Assembly: GCA_958428545.1 (NCBI GenBank) | Contig: CAUAGM010000008.1 | Location: 1 to 62,709 of the forward strand | DNA length: 62,709 bases | Direction: 5' to 3' | From: an uncultured Arcanobacterium sp. | GTDB lineage: Bacteria > Actinomycetota > Actinomycetes > Actinomycetales > Actinomycetaceae | Shown: piece after piece, positions 35,281 through 43,941 of the stretch | Numbering within the stretch: position 1 is the stretch's first letter | How the letters are laid out: each line of letters starts with the position of its first letter | Position numbers and translations under genes: made by a program | Notes under the pieces: generated by a model | What the model saw: only the letters and a program-made list of their open reading frames with translations | Databases searched by the model: none | Told to the model about the DNA's origin: nothing

Positions 35281-38200
35281 GTGAGTTTTCTGTTTAGACG
35301 TAATAAAGATACAGATGATTCGGATATGCCGTTGATGCACCCAACTGATAGTGCGCTCAAGTTTAACGGCTCTGCGTCTGAGGAGGTAACTATGCCTGAG
35401 CAGGCGGAGCAGATGCATGAAGCCGATGTGCGGCGTTGGAGAGCATCTGGCGCTGAATCGGATACTCGGCAGAGGCAGACAGCTCGCGCTATTTCTCAGG
35501 CGTACAATGCTTGGCATACTGAGCTTATGCATAAGGATCGTAGCGGCGTCACGCCTCAGGAGCTTGGTGCTGTAACTGTTGATCTGACTCACGTTCACCC
35601 CACGGGTTCTGCCCTTTTTTATTCGGGGAAATCTACTCTTTTAAGTTCGCTTATACGTGAGGAAAAATCTTTTGAACGTGCGGCTGGGCAGCTGCTCAAA
35701 TTGCGCACTTTAGTTGATCGGCTCAAAGATTCTTATGGATATGCGAGTTTGGGGCTTTCTGTCGGTGCGGCTTCGTGGGAAGTTTCGGATGTAAAGAGCA
35801 CAAGCATCGACTCTTCGAGCGAGAGTACTGATCCAGCGGGCGCTGATTCAAAGCCAGTACGTACGTACTCTTGCCCGATTTTGGTGCGATCTGTTGCTGT
35901 TGATTTTCTTCCTGATGGAGATGCTCGTCTTAAACTTTCTCGTTCTATATCGATTGCTCCAGAATTTCGGGCTGCGCTGCTTGGTGTAGGCGCCCATCGG
36001 CAGGAGCTTGATCGTTTGCAGGCTTTTGCTGATTCTGTGACTGATGCTGATCTTATTTTGCCTAAAGTGGTAGAGCTTGGGCGTACCTATACGCGAGGCT
36101 ATTCTCAGGAAGTAGCTGTGCGCTTGGGGTGCTGTGTGCATCCAGCTGAGAGTATGGTTCGCGACCTTGAAGCCATGAGAGTGCATATTGAGCAGTCGGG
36201 AGTTTTGGCTGCGCTCGCTGGAGATGAGCGCGTTAAGGAGCTGACGTCTGCTCCGCTTCCTCTTGGGAATCCAGAAGATCGTCTGCCAGAGGTTGAACGA
36301 GGAGTGGGGGATCGTGACGTCGATGAGCTGCGCATTGTGGAGGCTGTGGCGTCTGGGCGTTCGCTAGTTATCGACGCTGTGCCAGGTACGCAGCGTTTGG
36401 GGACGATTGTTTCGATAGCTGCTGATGCTGCAGCGTCTGGGCGTTCGGTGTTAATTGTGCCAGCACATTCGGCTGGGGGAGCTGCTATTGAGCGCGAATT
36501 TTACGCTGCTGGAGTTGGCGATTTGGTGGTGAACTTTTGGAATAATTCTGACGTCTCTTATCGCATTCGCACAGGGTTGCGTTTGGATAAACCATCGATA
36601 GATCGTACGCATATTTTGGGTGAGCGTAAAGAGCTGGTCGATACTCGCCAGAAGATTTCTACTTTTGTGAATGATTTGCACCGCACGGATCCTGAGTGGG
36701 GAGTTTCTGTGCATGATCTGCTCGAAAATCTGGCAGAGCTGACGCAGGGTGAGAATAGGCCGCAAACTCGTGTGCGTTTCACTCAGGAGAATATCCGTAA
36801 AATTCATGATTATGGGTTTGATGAGACTGAGTCGGATTTGCTGCGCGCTGCCGAGCTGGGCGTGTTTGATGGCGCTTATGGTGAATCGTTGTGGCTTACG
36901 GCATTAGTGAGCAGTAAAGATGAGGTGAGCGCCGCGCTTTCTCTTGTGCATGCATTAAGTGCTAGCACTGTGCCTGAAGCTGTTGAGATTGTGCATTCTG
37001 TGAGTGAAAATGTGGGGCTGCTTCCAGCGCATACGCCACGAGAGTGGTTTGAGCAGCTGGAGATGCTCAAAGGTATTGCGCAGAGTCTCGATACTTTTTT
37101 GCCAAAGATTTTTGAGCAGTCTGCACAAGACATGGTGATTGCGACTGCCGAAAAAGATTGGCGGGATGCTCAGGGCTATATGATGAAGAATTCCGAGCGC
37201 AGACTTATTCTCAGGCAGGCTAAGGATTTGCTTCGCCCGGGTGCTGCTCCTGAAAATCTTCATGAGGAACTCGTGCTGGTTCAAGAGCGTCAGGAATTGT
37301 GGCGCACATATTCGAAAGATGGCGGTTGGCCGATTTTACCTCCTGGTTTTGCTCAGATTGAGGCTCAAAGTGAGGTTTTGCGCGATCAGCTTGAGCAGCT
37401 TTCCGCATTTTTTGATGGCACGAATTTTCTTTCTATGCCGTGGCAGCAAATTTCAAGCTCTCTTGCGCAGATGGAGGCTGAGGAAGATCGAGTGGATACT
37501 CTTGCGGAACGCAACACTCTTTTTGCTTCTTTGAAAGCTCTGGGTTTGTCTGTTTTTATTGACGACGTTAAGGCGAGAAACGTCGCGAGTGGGAATCTTT
37601 CTGCCGAGTTCCGGCTTGCGTGTACGTCATCTGTGTTTGAGCAGTTGATGCTCACTTCTCCAATTTTGGCGAGTTTAGGGCCTCGCGATATTACGAATCT
37701 TTTGGGCAGGCTTCGAGAGCTTGATCGAGCGCATACGGAGTCATTGGCATTGCCTGTCAGTGTGGCCGCTATTTCGCAGATGCGTACATTTGCTCGTGCT
37801 CATCGTGATGCTACGCTTAGTTTAGATGCGATGCTGGCTCGCGGGGATTCGGTTTCTTTGAAAGATGCGATTGCTGCGTATCCGCGAATTACGCAGCTTT
37901 CGCGCCCAGTTTGGATTATGCCAGCTGGTTTGGCTGCAGAGTTTTTGCCTGCTTCTGCTTGGGCTGACGTCTGTATTCTTGACGCTGCTCCAGACGTTTC
38001 GATGGCATCGATTGCGGCGGTTGCTATGCGCGGTCGGCAAGTTGTTGCGGTTGGGGATATTCGCCGTGCACGGCTTGCGGAGGGTGATGATGAGGCATTG
38101 CCTCACGATTCAGAAAATTTCTTGGCGGATTCGCAAGATAAAGAATATGCGCACGGTAATGGGTATAAGGAAAATATACGTGAAGGTGACGAGGCTGAAA

Positions 38201-39816
38201 ATGTGACGATTCCTTCGCGTGCTATTTCTGCTTTTGCTCAAGTTCTTCCTGTGCTGGAGCTTCCTACGAACCGCGTTCAGCTCAATGAGATCACGGCAGT
38301 GGCATTGGCTGAGTGTGGTTATCGCGGCGTCTATTGCCCGATTCCTGCTGCACCTATGCGCCAAAATACGCGCCTTGTGTTTGTGGATGGGCGAGGGATG
38401 CCGAGCGTTGGTGGCGATGGTGCTGTTGAGAGTACGAGTGTAGAAGTTGCTGCTGTTATTGATGCGATTGTGGATCATGCCTTGGATTATCCGGAGCGTT
38501 CGTTGGTTGTTGTTGCGGCTAATGGGCGCCATGCGAGCCGTATTAAGGAAGAGTTTAATAAAGAGTTGGCACGTTCTGCTGTGCTTGCTGAGTTTGTGCA
38601 GAGGCACACGCTTGAGCCGTTTATCATTACAGATGTGACGCAAGCTGATGGCGTCAATCGAGATCATGTGATTCTTTCTGTTGGTTTTGGCAAGACTCTT
38701 TATGGGCGGACGCTGCATTCTTTTGGAGTACTTGCGACTACGCAGGGATTCCTTGGGCTTGTGGATGCGATGGAATCTTCGCGCGATAATTTGACGATTA
38801 TCAGCTCGCTCACTCCTGAGGATTTGCGCACTATTCGGCTTTCAGCTCCTGGGCCACAGTTTTTAGGGCGTGTGTTGGGGGCTGCGGAGCGTGGATTTGA
38901 ATCGAATGCGGCAGGTGAGCAGGCAACGCAAGAAACGCCGCTTATTGCTGATTTGGCTGCTCGTTTGGAGATGCTTGGCTGGCAAACTGCCACTAACTAT
39001 GGATATCCAGGGTCGAGCAGAATTCCACTAGTTGCTGGAAGTGTAGATATTCCTGGTACGTGGGCGGTTGCTGTATTGCTTGACGATGCTGAATATGTGA
39101 GTGAGCAGTCGCTGCGGCGGCGCGATCGCCATAGAATTGAGGCGTATGAGCGGGCAGGTTGGACTGTTTTCCAGACGTATTCCACGTCGTTATTTATTGA
39201 TCCAGCAGGGCAGGCTCAAGCAATTGCATACGAACTGGAGCAGATACGCCAAAAGGCATTGAAACCTTTGGGAGTGGAAAGTGGTGCAGAATCGTCACAG
39301 CTTCCTCCTTTGGCGCTTGCAGGGGTGAAAGATGCGAGCAGCGTGGCAGGTGCAGATGCAGGTGGAGCAAACGTTTCGAGCAGTGCGCCTGGCGTTTCGG
39401 GCGGTGCGGTCGTCACGTCATCTCACGCTGATCAAGATTTCGCTAAGCCGAAAGAGCGCGGACCTCGCCCAGAGGTTTCGGTAGGGCTTTCACTAGTGGC
39501 TTATTCGGACGATGAGTTGGGCGATGTGCTTAAGTGGATTGCCTCGGATGGTGTGCCACGCACTGAAGTGCAATGGCGAGAGGAATTGCGCGCTGAGCTG
39601 GGCATTGTGAGTAAAGGTGAGCAGATAGATCTTGTTCTTGGGGCAGTGGTTGCTCGTTCGGGGCTTCCTATTTTGCCTGTAGCTGGTCATGCTGGTAATG
39701 AGGGAGCAGCAGTGCGTACAGAATCTACTGATGAGCCTGTGCATGAAGAGCCTGTGCGTGAGGGGCTAGCGGATAGTGGATCTGGTGAGCGCCCTGTCCA
39801 ACTTCCAGATTTGTAG
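35281..39816 (+). CDS. Giant SF1-helicase/nuclease-like protein with degenerate active sites
   Basis: A 1511-residue cytoplasmic protein with the layout of actinobacterial helicase-nuclease (DNA2/UvrD-like, AAA_11/12 plus Vsr-like) proteins. The motif I region is VIDAVPGTQRLGTIVSI (about 363-379) where a helicase has GPPGTGKSQT. Motif II is VCILDAAPDVSM instead of a DEAS motif, and motif III is QVVAVGDIRRARL instead of GDPxQL. The second RecA domain is recognisable (SLVVVAANGRHASRI, ITDVTQADGVNRDHVILSVG) but lacks the VALTRA arginine motif. A Vsr-like endonuclease domain near 1230-1330 (RRRDRHRIEAYERAGWTVFQ) has PLVA and VLLDDAE at the usual catalytic positions. GTG start at 35281, no ribosome binding site. 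Probably non-catalytic; role unknown. Confidence 0.75.
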   Translation: MSFLFRRNKDTDDSDMPLMHPTDSALKFNGSASEEVTMPEQAEQMHEADVRRWRASGAESDTRQRQTARAISQAYNAWHTELMHKDRSGVTPQELGAVTVDLTHVHPTGSALFYSGKSTLLSSLIREEKSFERAAGQLLKLRTLVDRLKDSYGYASLGLSVGAASWEVSDVKSTSIDSSSESTDPAGADSKPVRTYSCPILVRSVAVDFLPDGDARLKLSRSISIAPEFRAALLGVGAHRQELDRLQAFADSVTDADLILPKVVELGRTYTRGYSQEVAVRLGCCVHPAESMVRDLEAMRVHIEQSGVLAALAGDERVKELTSAPLPLGNPEDRLPEVERGVGDRDVDELRIVEAVASGRSLVIDAVPGTQRLGTIVSIAADAAASGRSVLIVPAHSAGGAAIEREFYAAGVGDLVVNFWNNSDVSYRIRTGLRLDKPSIDRTHILGERKELVDTRQKISTFVNDLHRTDPEWGVSVHDLLENLAELTQGENRPQTRVRFTQENIRKIHDYGFDETESDLLRAAELGVFDGAYGESLWLTALVSSKDEVSAALSLVHALSASTVPEAVEIVHSVSENVGLLPAHTPREWFEQLEMLKGIAQSLDTFLPKIFEQSAQDMVIATAEKDWRDAQGYMMKNSERRLILRQAKDLLRPGAAPENLHEELVLVQERQELWRTYSKDGGWPILPPGFAQIEAQSEVLRDQLEQLSAFFDGTNFLSMPWQQISSSLAQMEAEEDRVDTLAERNTLFASLKALGLSVFIDDVKARNVASGNLSAEFRLACTSSVFEQLMLTSPILASLGPRDITNLLGRLRELDRAHTESLALPVSVAAISQMRTFARAHRDATLSLDAMLARGDSVSLKDAIAAYPRITQLSRPVWIMPAGLAAEFLPASAWADVCILDAAPDVSMASIAAVAMRGRQVVAVGDIRRARLAEGDDEALPHDSENFLADSQDKEYAHGNGYKENIREGDEAENVTIPSRAISAFAQVLPVLELPTNRVQLNEITAVALAECGYRGVYCPIPAAPMRQNTRLVFVDGRGMPSVGGDGAVESTSVEVAAVIDAIVDHALDYPERSLVVVAANGRHASRIKEEFNKELARSAVLAEFVQRHTLEPFIITDVTQADGVNRDHVILSVGFGKTLYGRTLHSFGVLATTQGFLGLVDAMESSRDNLTIISSLTPEDLRTIRLSAPGPQFLGRVLGAAERGFESNAAGEQATQETPLIADLAARLEMLGWQTATNYGYPGSSRIPLVAGSVDIPGTWAVAVLLDDAEYVSEQSLRRRDRHRIEAYERAGWTVFQTYSTSLFIDPAGQAQAIAYELEQIRQKALKPLGVESGAESSQLPPLALAGVKDASSVAGADAGGANVSSSAPGVSGGAVVTSSHADQDFAKPKERGPRPEVSVGLSLVAYSDDELGDVLKWIASDGVPRTEVQWREELRAELGIVSKGEQIDLVLGAVVARSGLPILPVAGHAGNEGAAVRTESTDEPVHEEPVREGLADSGSGERPVQLPDL

Positions 39817-39833
39817 CGAGAAAGGGAAGTTGA

Positions 39834-40052
39834 ATGATGAAAAAGCCTGGTAGGCGTGTGATTTCTCTTTCTCGTGTGGATCGAGAGCGTTTGGAGCGTG
39901 GGGAGATTTCTTCACCTGAGGAAGCGTTCAAGCAATACGATGCCCCTGTGGTTGCGCCACAAGGGCATTCGTATGGCTCTGATGTGAAGCCTCTTAGCCT
40001 GTTTGAGAAGGATATTCTCGAAAATATTCCGCCTCATTTTGGCAAAATCTGA
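39834..40052 (+). CDS. Small conserved-looking protein of unknown function
   Basis: A 72-residue basic protein without signal peptide or membrane segment (GRRVISLSRVDRERLERGE; LSLFEKDILENIPPHFGKI). It begins 17 bases after the giant helicase-like gene with AAGGGAAG before ATG 39834, so it is very likely in the same operon. I do not recognise a family; its tight linkage suggests a partner of the large protein. Convergent with mscL. Confidence 0.6.
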   Translation: MMKKPGRRVISLSRVDRERLERGEISSPEEAFKQYDAPVVAPQGHSYGSDVKPLSLFEKDILENIPPHFGKI

Positions 40053-40061
40053 GAGAGATGC

Positions 40062-40460
40062 TTAGTTAGTTTTCTTAAGCAGGTCACGGATTTCAGTGAG
40101 AAGAAGAACGTCGTCTGGAGTTGTGACTTCTTCTTCAACTTTTTCGCCGGCTGCTTTCGCTGTCTGTGCTTCGCGCAGTTTATTCATGGGAAGTACGATG
40201 CAAAAATATAGTGCGAAAGCGATAAGGAAGAAATTGACGATGGCCGTGATAATCGTACCTGGCTGAATTGGGTCGGAGCCGTTAATTGAGAACTGTAAAA
40301 AAGTATCGAAGTTTGGCTGGCCTGCGAGAGCGCCGATAATACCCATAATGACATTGGTGACGGCGGTGACGATTGGCGCAAATGCGCTACCGATAATGAC
40401 GCCAACGGCAAGTTCGATCACGTTGCCGCGAGAAATGAAATCTTTGAATCCCTGAATCAT
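40062..40460 (-). CDS. mscL: Large-conductance mechanosensitive channel
   Basis: A 132-residue two-helix protein forming a pentameric pressure-release valve in the cytoplasmic membrane. The conserved N-terminal FKDFISRGNVIELAVGVIIG and AFAPIVTAVTNVIM line the pore; the second helix is TAIVNFFLIAFALYFCIV, followed by the charged C-terminal bundle (LLLTEIRDLLKK). Ribosome binding site GAAAGGA upstream. mscL close to a SAF-domain gene and 5-formyl-THF cyclo-ligase is a conserved actinobacterial neighbourhood. Confidence 0.96.
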   Translation of the reverse strand: MIQGFKDFISRGNVIELAVGVIIGSAFAPIVTAVTNVIMGIIGALAGQPNFDTFLQFSINGSDPIQPGTIITAIVNFFLIAFALYFCIVLPMNKLREAQTAKAAGEKVEEEVTTPDDVLLLTEIRDLLKKTN

Positions 40461-40572
40461 AGGGTGTTCCTTTCATGGAGTTATATGCGATTCGGTATTA
40501 TTCGATATTAAGGCGCGTAAAGGCACGTATGAGCTGGTTCGCTCAGTGCGGCTTATTGACGTTCAGCGCGGC

Positions 40573-41259
40573 TCATTGAGAGTTAATTACTGCGTGGAGC
40601 GAATTATTCGCACTGAAAGCGATAATAGCATTAGCGTCGTTTTCTGGGATTGCCACGTATATATTTCCTGTGGTGTGTGAAGTGTTTAAAATGTTTTTCT
40701 GTGCGTTGCTAGGTTCGACTGCTACAACAGTTGCAGAGCGTGTGAGTAGCTGGGCTTCTGTGCTTTCATCTGTGTGAGAAGGTGGAGCGTAGAGCTGAAT
40801 GCTGTCTCCTGGCTGCAAAATTGAAAGAGTAATTGGGTCGTCTAAGGAAATGCCGGTAATAACCGTTCCTTTTGGAGGGTTTGCTGCAAAAGCTGATGTG
40901 AAGAGTTGTTGGCTGAGCACGGGAGCGCCGATTGGCAGAGGGGCGACGATTCTTTTCCCAATCACGCTCTCTGGGCTATCGATTGTGCCTTCAGGAAGAA
41001 ACTTTTTCGGGAGATTCGCTATTTTTATGTCTGCTTGCGTAAGTTCATCTCCAGTGCTGAGATCTGCCGCAGCTACGACTATCTGAGCTGTTGCTGGGTT
41101 TTGCTCAGAAAGTGAGCTAATGACGCTCTGGGTGGCAACGCTGATAGCGAGGGCTAGTGCCACCCATCGCCACCTCCACATAAGTGCGCGAATGGGGGAA
41201 GCTGTGTGAAGTGAACGATGGGCATGCACTGCATGCGGCTCTGTTTTAATGAACCTCAT
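40573..41259 (-). CDS. SAF-domain membrane protein (CpaB/FlgA-like)
   Basis: A 228-residue protein with one N-terminal transmembrane helix (about 32-50) and an extracytoplasmic SAF domain (about 60-125; VVAAADLSTGDELTQADIKI, PEGTIDSPESVIGKRI). A C-terminal RcpC/CpaB-like part follows (about 130-228; SILQPGDSIQLYAPP, GNIYVAIPENDANAI). CpaB proteins help assemble Flp pili, but no tad/flp genes are nearby, and stand-alone SAF proteins are common at this place in actinobacteria. It may share an operon with mscL downstream (112-base gap). Function unknown. Confidence 0.82.
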   Translation of the reverse strand: MRFIKTEPHAVHAHRSLHTASPIRALMWRWRWVALALAISVATQSVISSLSEQNPATAQIVVAAADLSTGDELTQADIKIANLPKKFLPEGTIDSPESVIGKRIVAPLPIGAPVLSQQLFTSAFAANPPKGTVITGISLDDPITLSILQPGDSIQLYAPPSHTDESTEAQLLTRSATVVAVEPSNAQKNILNTSHTTGNIYVAIPENDANAIIAFSANNSLHAVINSQ

Positions 41260-41333
41260 GCTTTGAGTATGGAGGCTTTAGGAAGTGCCTGCTGATTGAA
41301 TAATTATCTGTGGATATTCATGGCGTATGCGGA

Positions 41334-41405
41334 TTTGTGGACAACACGTGGTTTGTGGAGAGCACGTGCTTTGTAGACAACACGTGGTTTGTAGATAACA
41401 TGCTG
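41334..41405. repeat. Four 18-bp tandem repeats resembling DnaA boxes
   Basis: Units start at 41334, 41352, 41370 and 41388, each of the form TTTGTGGACAACACGTGG with changes. The first contains TGTGGACAA, the exact complement of the actinobacterial DnaA box TTGTCCACA. The others carry TGTGGAGAG, TGTAGACAA and TGTAGATAA. A related TGTGGATAT lies at 41309-41317. The intergenic region is 277 bases and has no other feature. Confidence 0.65.
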
Positions 41406-41536
41406 CGCGTAGGGATGATGAGATCTATACGCTATTGCCGTTGCGGCAATTAAATATGCCGCGCATATACAATGCGCACGGCATATTGTTAATATCGGTA
41501 TTCCAAGGGGCGCGCCTGCAAGTCTGCGATGCGTAA

Positions 41537-42157
41537 TCAGGCGTTAGCTAACGTGTGGTGTAGCCCTTCAGATGTGATTGCATACGGCACGGGCACGTCC
41601 ATGTCGTCTTGCGGTAAGGATTCTTCGATATATTCATCGGCAAAAATAAGAGCAGCTGTTCGCGTGTGCGCGCCAGTTTCTTTGAGTGCGCGATCATACC
41701 AGCCGCCGCCTTGCCCGAGGCGTTCTCCAGTACGCGAAACTAGAAGGGCTGGAATAATCATTGCATCAACGGAGCTGAGAATACTATTGTCGAATGCTGG
41801 CCCTGTGGGTTCGGGCGGGCGCCCTGGTGCCATCTGCTCTAAATCGTCAATCCCTCGAAAATATCCCCATGCTCGGGTGAGGCCTGGGCCTAGTTTTGGA
41901 AGTAAAAGCTCAATTCCAGAGTCTGCAATAGCTGTGCATAGCTCGAATGTTGGAGGTTCGCAGTTTACGGAGACGTAGCAGGCTGCTCGATGCGATCCAT
42001 TCACGAAATCTAAGACGTGTGGAATATATTTTTCTGCAGCTTCTTCTCGTGCTGTTGAAGTGCGTTCTTTGCGGTGAGTGCGTGCAGCGCTGCGCAGTAT
42101 TTGTTTTGCTTCTTCGAGATCGAGTGTGCTCAAATCTGGCAGAATTAGCTGATTCAT
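41537..42157 (-). CDS. 5-formyltetrahydrofolate cyclo-ligase
   Basis: ATP-dependent conversion of 5-formyl-THF to 5,10-methenyl-THF, salvaging a folate storage form. 206 residues. The nucleotide and substrate motif GQGGGWYDRAL (about 148-158) and the N-terminal basic helix (AARTHRKERTS) are conserved, with MIIPALLVSRTGERLGQGGG as the family core. Cytoplasmic. Divergent from the SepX/GlpR-like gene, an arrangement shared with mycobacteria and streptomycetes, although galU and the MoeA gene usually found between them are absent. Confidence 0.92.
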   Translation of the reverse strand: MNQLILPDLSTLDLEEAKQILRSAARTHRKERTSTAREEAAEKYIPHVLDFVNGSHRAACYVSVNCEPPTFELCTAIADSGIELLLPKLGPGLTRAWGYFRGIDDLEQMAPGRPPEPTGPAFDNSILSSVDAMIIPALLVSRTGERLGQGGGWYDRALKETGAHTRTAALIFADEYIEESLPQDDMDVPVPYAITSEGLHHTLANA

Positions 42158-42322
42158 ACTCTCAGTATTTCATGTTTAACTTGATTTTTTCTGGGCAAAC
42201 GGAAGTTTTTTGCTTAGAGCGGTATCTTTACTGAAAGTGCTTAGCTGGGAAAGTTTGTGCTGCTATGCGTATATGTGTGTGCGTGAATGATATAACGTGC
42301 GATTTTCTCGTACTCTTCTTCT

Positions 42323-42364
42323 CCTCTTCTACCCCTCCTCTTCTACCCCTCCTCTTCTCCTACC
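42323..42364. repeat. 14-bp pyrimidine tandem repeat
   Basis: CCTCTTCTACCCCT occurs twice in a row (42323-42336, 42337-42350), followed by the diverged copy CCTCTTCTCCTACC. The surrounding 42300-42364 is almost pure pyrimidine on the plus strand. It lies in the 348-base gap between 5-formyl-THF cyclo-ligase and the next gene; nothing else in that gap is clear. Confidence 0.75.
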
Positions 42365-42505
42365 TAGTGCAGTAGTTGTGGCTATTGTTGCTATTGTTGC
42401 TGAGGTGAATAAAATCCCTCATTCGCAGCGTTTATAAGAAAAATTATGAGCAACACGCCCCCTAAAGGTGGCTCGCTTTTCCACGCGATTGCATAGTTTG
42501 ATGAT

Positions 42506-43870
42506 GTGGGAATAGAAGGAATTGCAATTGCAGCTGTGATAGTGCTGTTTATCGCGATTGTGCTTCCTGCTCTCATGCGTGGGCGAACCGTTGCTGCGGA
42601 GGTTCCTGCAGATGAAAGGTTTGCTCCTGAGCTTCGGATGCTCCGCGAGCGTAACTATTCACACACAGATACCGCCCAAGATCGCTGCACAATTTTCACA
42701 ACCGAGCGAATGATGGAGACGAACACAATGAAGGAACGTACACGGCACACCGATGAGCGAACTTCAACCGTCCGTGCGCTGGCGCGGCGGCGTTCGCACG
42801 CTAAGGCTTCTATCGCTGCTCGCGGAGCATTGCGTACCCGCTTTGCGGTGGGGGCAGCTTTTCTTGTTGGGGTGAATATTATTTTGTGGGTGCTCGTATT
42901 CTCACTGAAGATAGCTGCGGCAATCCCTCTTGTGCTCACGTTCATATCTGTGCTGTATATTGCTGGGTTTATTTATCTTTTGAAGATGTGGCATGGCATG
43001 GATTCAGACGATAATCTCGCTATTGCTGAGGCTGAAGATCGCCTCGACTCAATGAATGTGCATCGTGCAGCTTCTCCTCGCAAGGAGCGTGCGTCTCGCC
43101 CCCGTATTTCTCGTGCACATGATGAGGCTTGCGAAGTTTCATCGATTCCTGCCAAAGAATCTATGCTGGGTGACGATGCTGTGCGCATGAGCAACGACGT
43201 TGAAGGTGGCAGTGCTGTGCATAGTGCACATGAGCGTGAAACAAATCGTGTGGCAGATCGCGCACAGCTTTCTCACAATCGGTGCAATCACAAACAGAGC
43301 AATCACACACCAGAAAGTTGCGTTCCTCCTGCGGAAAAGCACACTCATAAGGCAATAGCTGGATCTGCTCGTGAACGGTATGCCAAGCTGCGAGAAACGC
43401 AGATTCGCAAAGATTGCCCGAGTGTACCAGTGGAGAAAATCATTGTGCCAACGTATACGTTAAAGCCTTCTCATCCGTCGAGCGCAAGCGGCAGCAAAAT
43501 GCTGGGTGTGCGCGATCCTTTAGGTATGCGCAATTCTTTAACCCCTCGGCGGTCTGCGGTTGAAATTTTTGACTCTTCTGCGCCAGTAGATACTCCCGTG
43601 CCATATCGTCCGAAAATGATAGGTGAGCGTGTGGGAGAAACAGCTATGGGTTCTGCCGTTGATTCGTCAGCTGAAGATTCCACTGCGCGCCATGAGAAGA
43701 TCCACGAGGAAATCAGAAATGGCGAGAATTCTGCTGCAGCTCATGATGATACTGAGCAGCGCCAGAAAACTGCGTGCTATGAGGAAACTGAGCAGCGCCA
43801 GGAAGTTCGGCAAGACGTCTTAGGTGTAGGCGATACTCTCGATTCCATTCTTGCTCGCCGCCGCGCCTAG
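42506..43870 (+). CDS. Membrane protein resembling SepX/GlpR
   Basis: A 454-residue protein with an N-terminal helix (about 3-24, GIEGIAIAAVIVLFIAIVLP), a basic loop, two close helices (about 110-152) and a long polar, low-complexity C-terminal region. Topology and position next to mscL and 5-formyl-THF cyclo-ligase match the actinobacterial divisome protein SepX (Streptomyces), called GlpR in corynebacteria, where it recruits a MoeA/gephyrin-like partner; no such partner gene is seen here. The tail carries short duplications (DTEQRQKTACYEE and ETEQRQEV). GTG start at 42506, no good ribosome binding site. The assignment rests on topology and synteny. Confidence 0.55.
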   Translation: MGIEGIAIAAVIVLFIAIVLPALMRGRTVAAEVPADERFAPELRMLRERNYSHTDTAQDRCTIFTTERMMETNTMKERTRHTDERTSTVRALARRRSHAKASIAARGALRTRFAVGAAFLVGVNIILWVLVFSLKIAAAIPLVLTFISVLYIAGFIYLLKMWHGMDSDDNLAIAEAEDRLDSMNVHRAASPRKERASRPRISRAHDEACEVSSIPAKESMLGDDAVRMSNDVEGGSAVHSAHERETNRVADRAQLSHNRCNHKQSNHTPESCVPPAEKHTHKAIAGSARERYAKLRETQIRKDCPSVPVEKIIVPTYTLKPSHPSSASGSKMLGVRDPLGMRNSLTPRRSAVEIFDSSAPVDTPVPYRPKMIGERVGETAMGSAVDSSAEDSTARHEKIHEEIRNGENSAAAHDDTEQRQKTACYEETEQRQEVRQDVLGVGDTLDSILARRRA

Positions 43871-43941
43871 CTGTATTAACTATCTCTCTTCGCGTTGAAT
43901 GCTAGCTATCGCATTTCGGCTCCTGCCCGTATGATAGAGGC

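Noticed and set aside
41334..41405. oriC
   Set aside because: DnaA-box-like repeats are present, but dnaA, dnaN and an A/T-rich unwinding region are absent.
41281..42505. Tad/Flp pilus locus around the CpaB-like gene
   Set aside because: No flp, cpaF or tad genes are nearby; the SAF protein fits the conserved mscL neighbourhood better.
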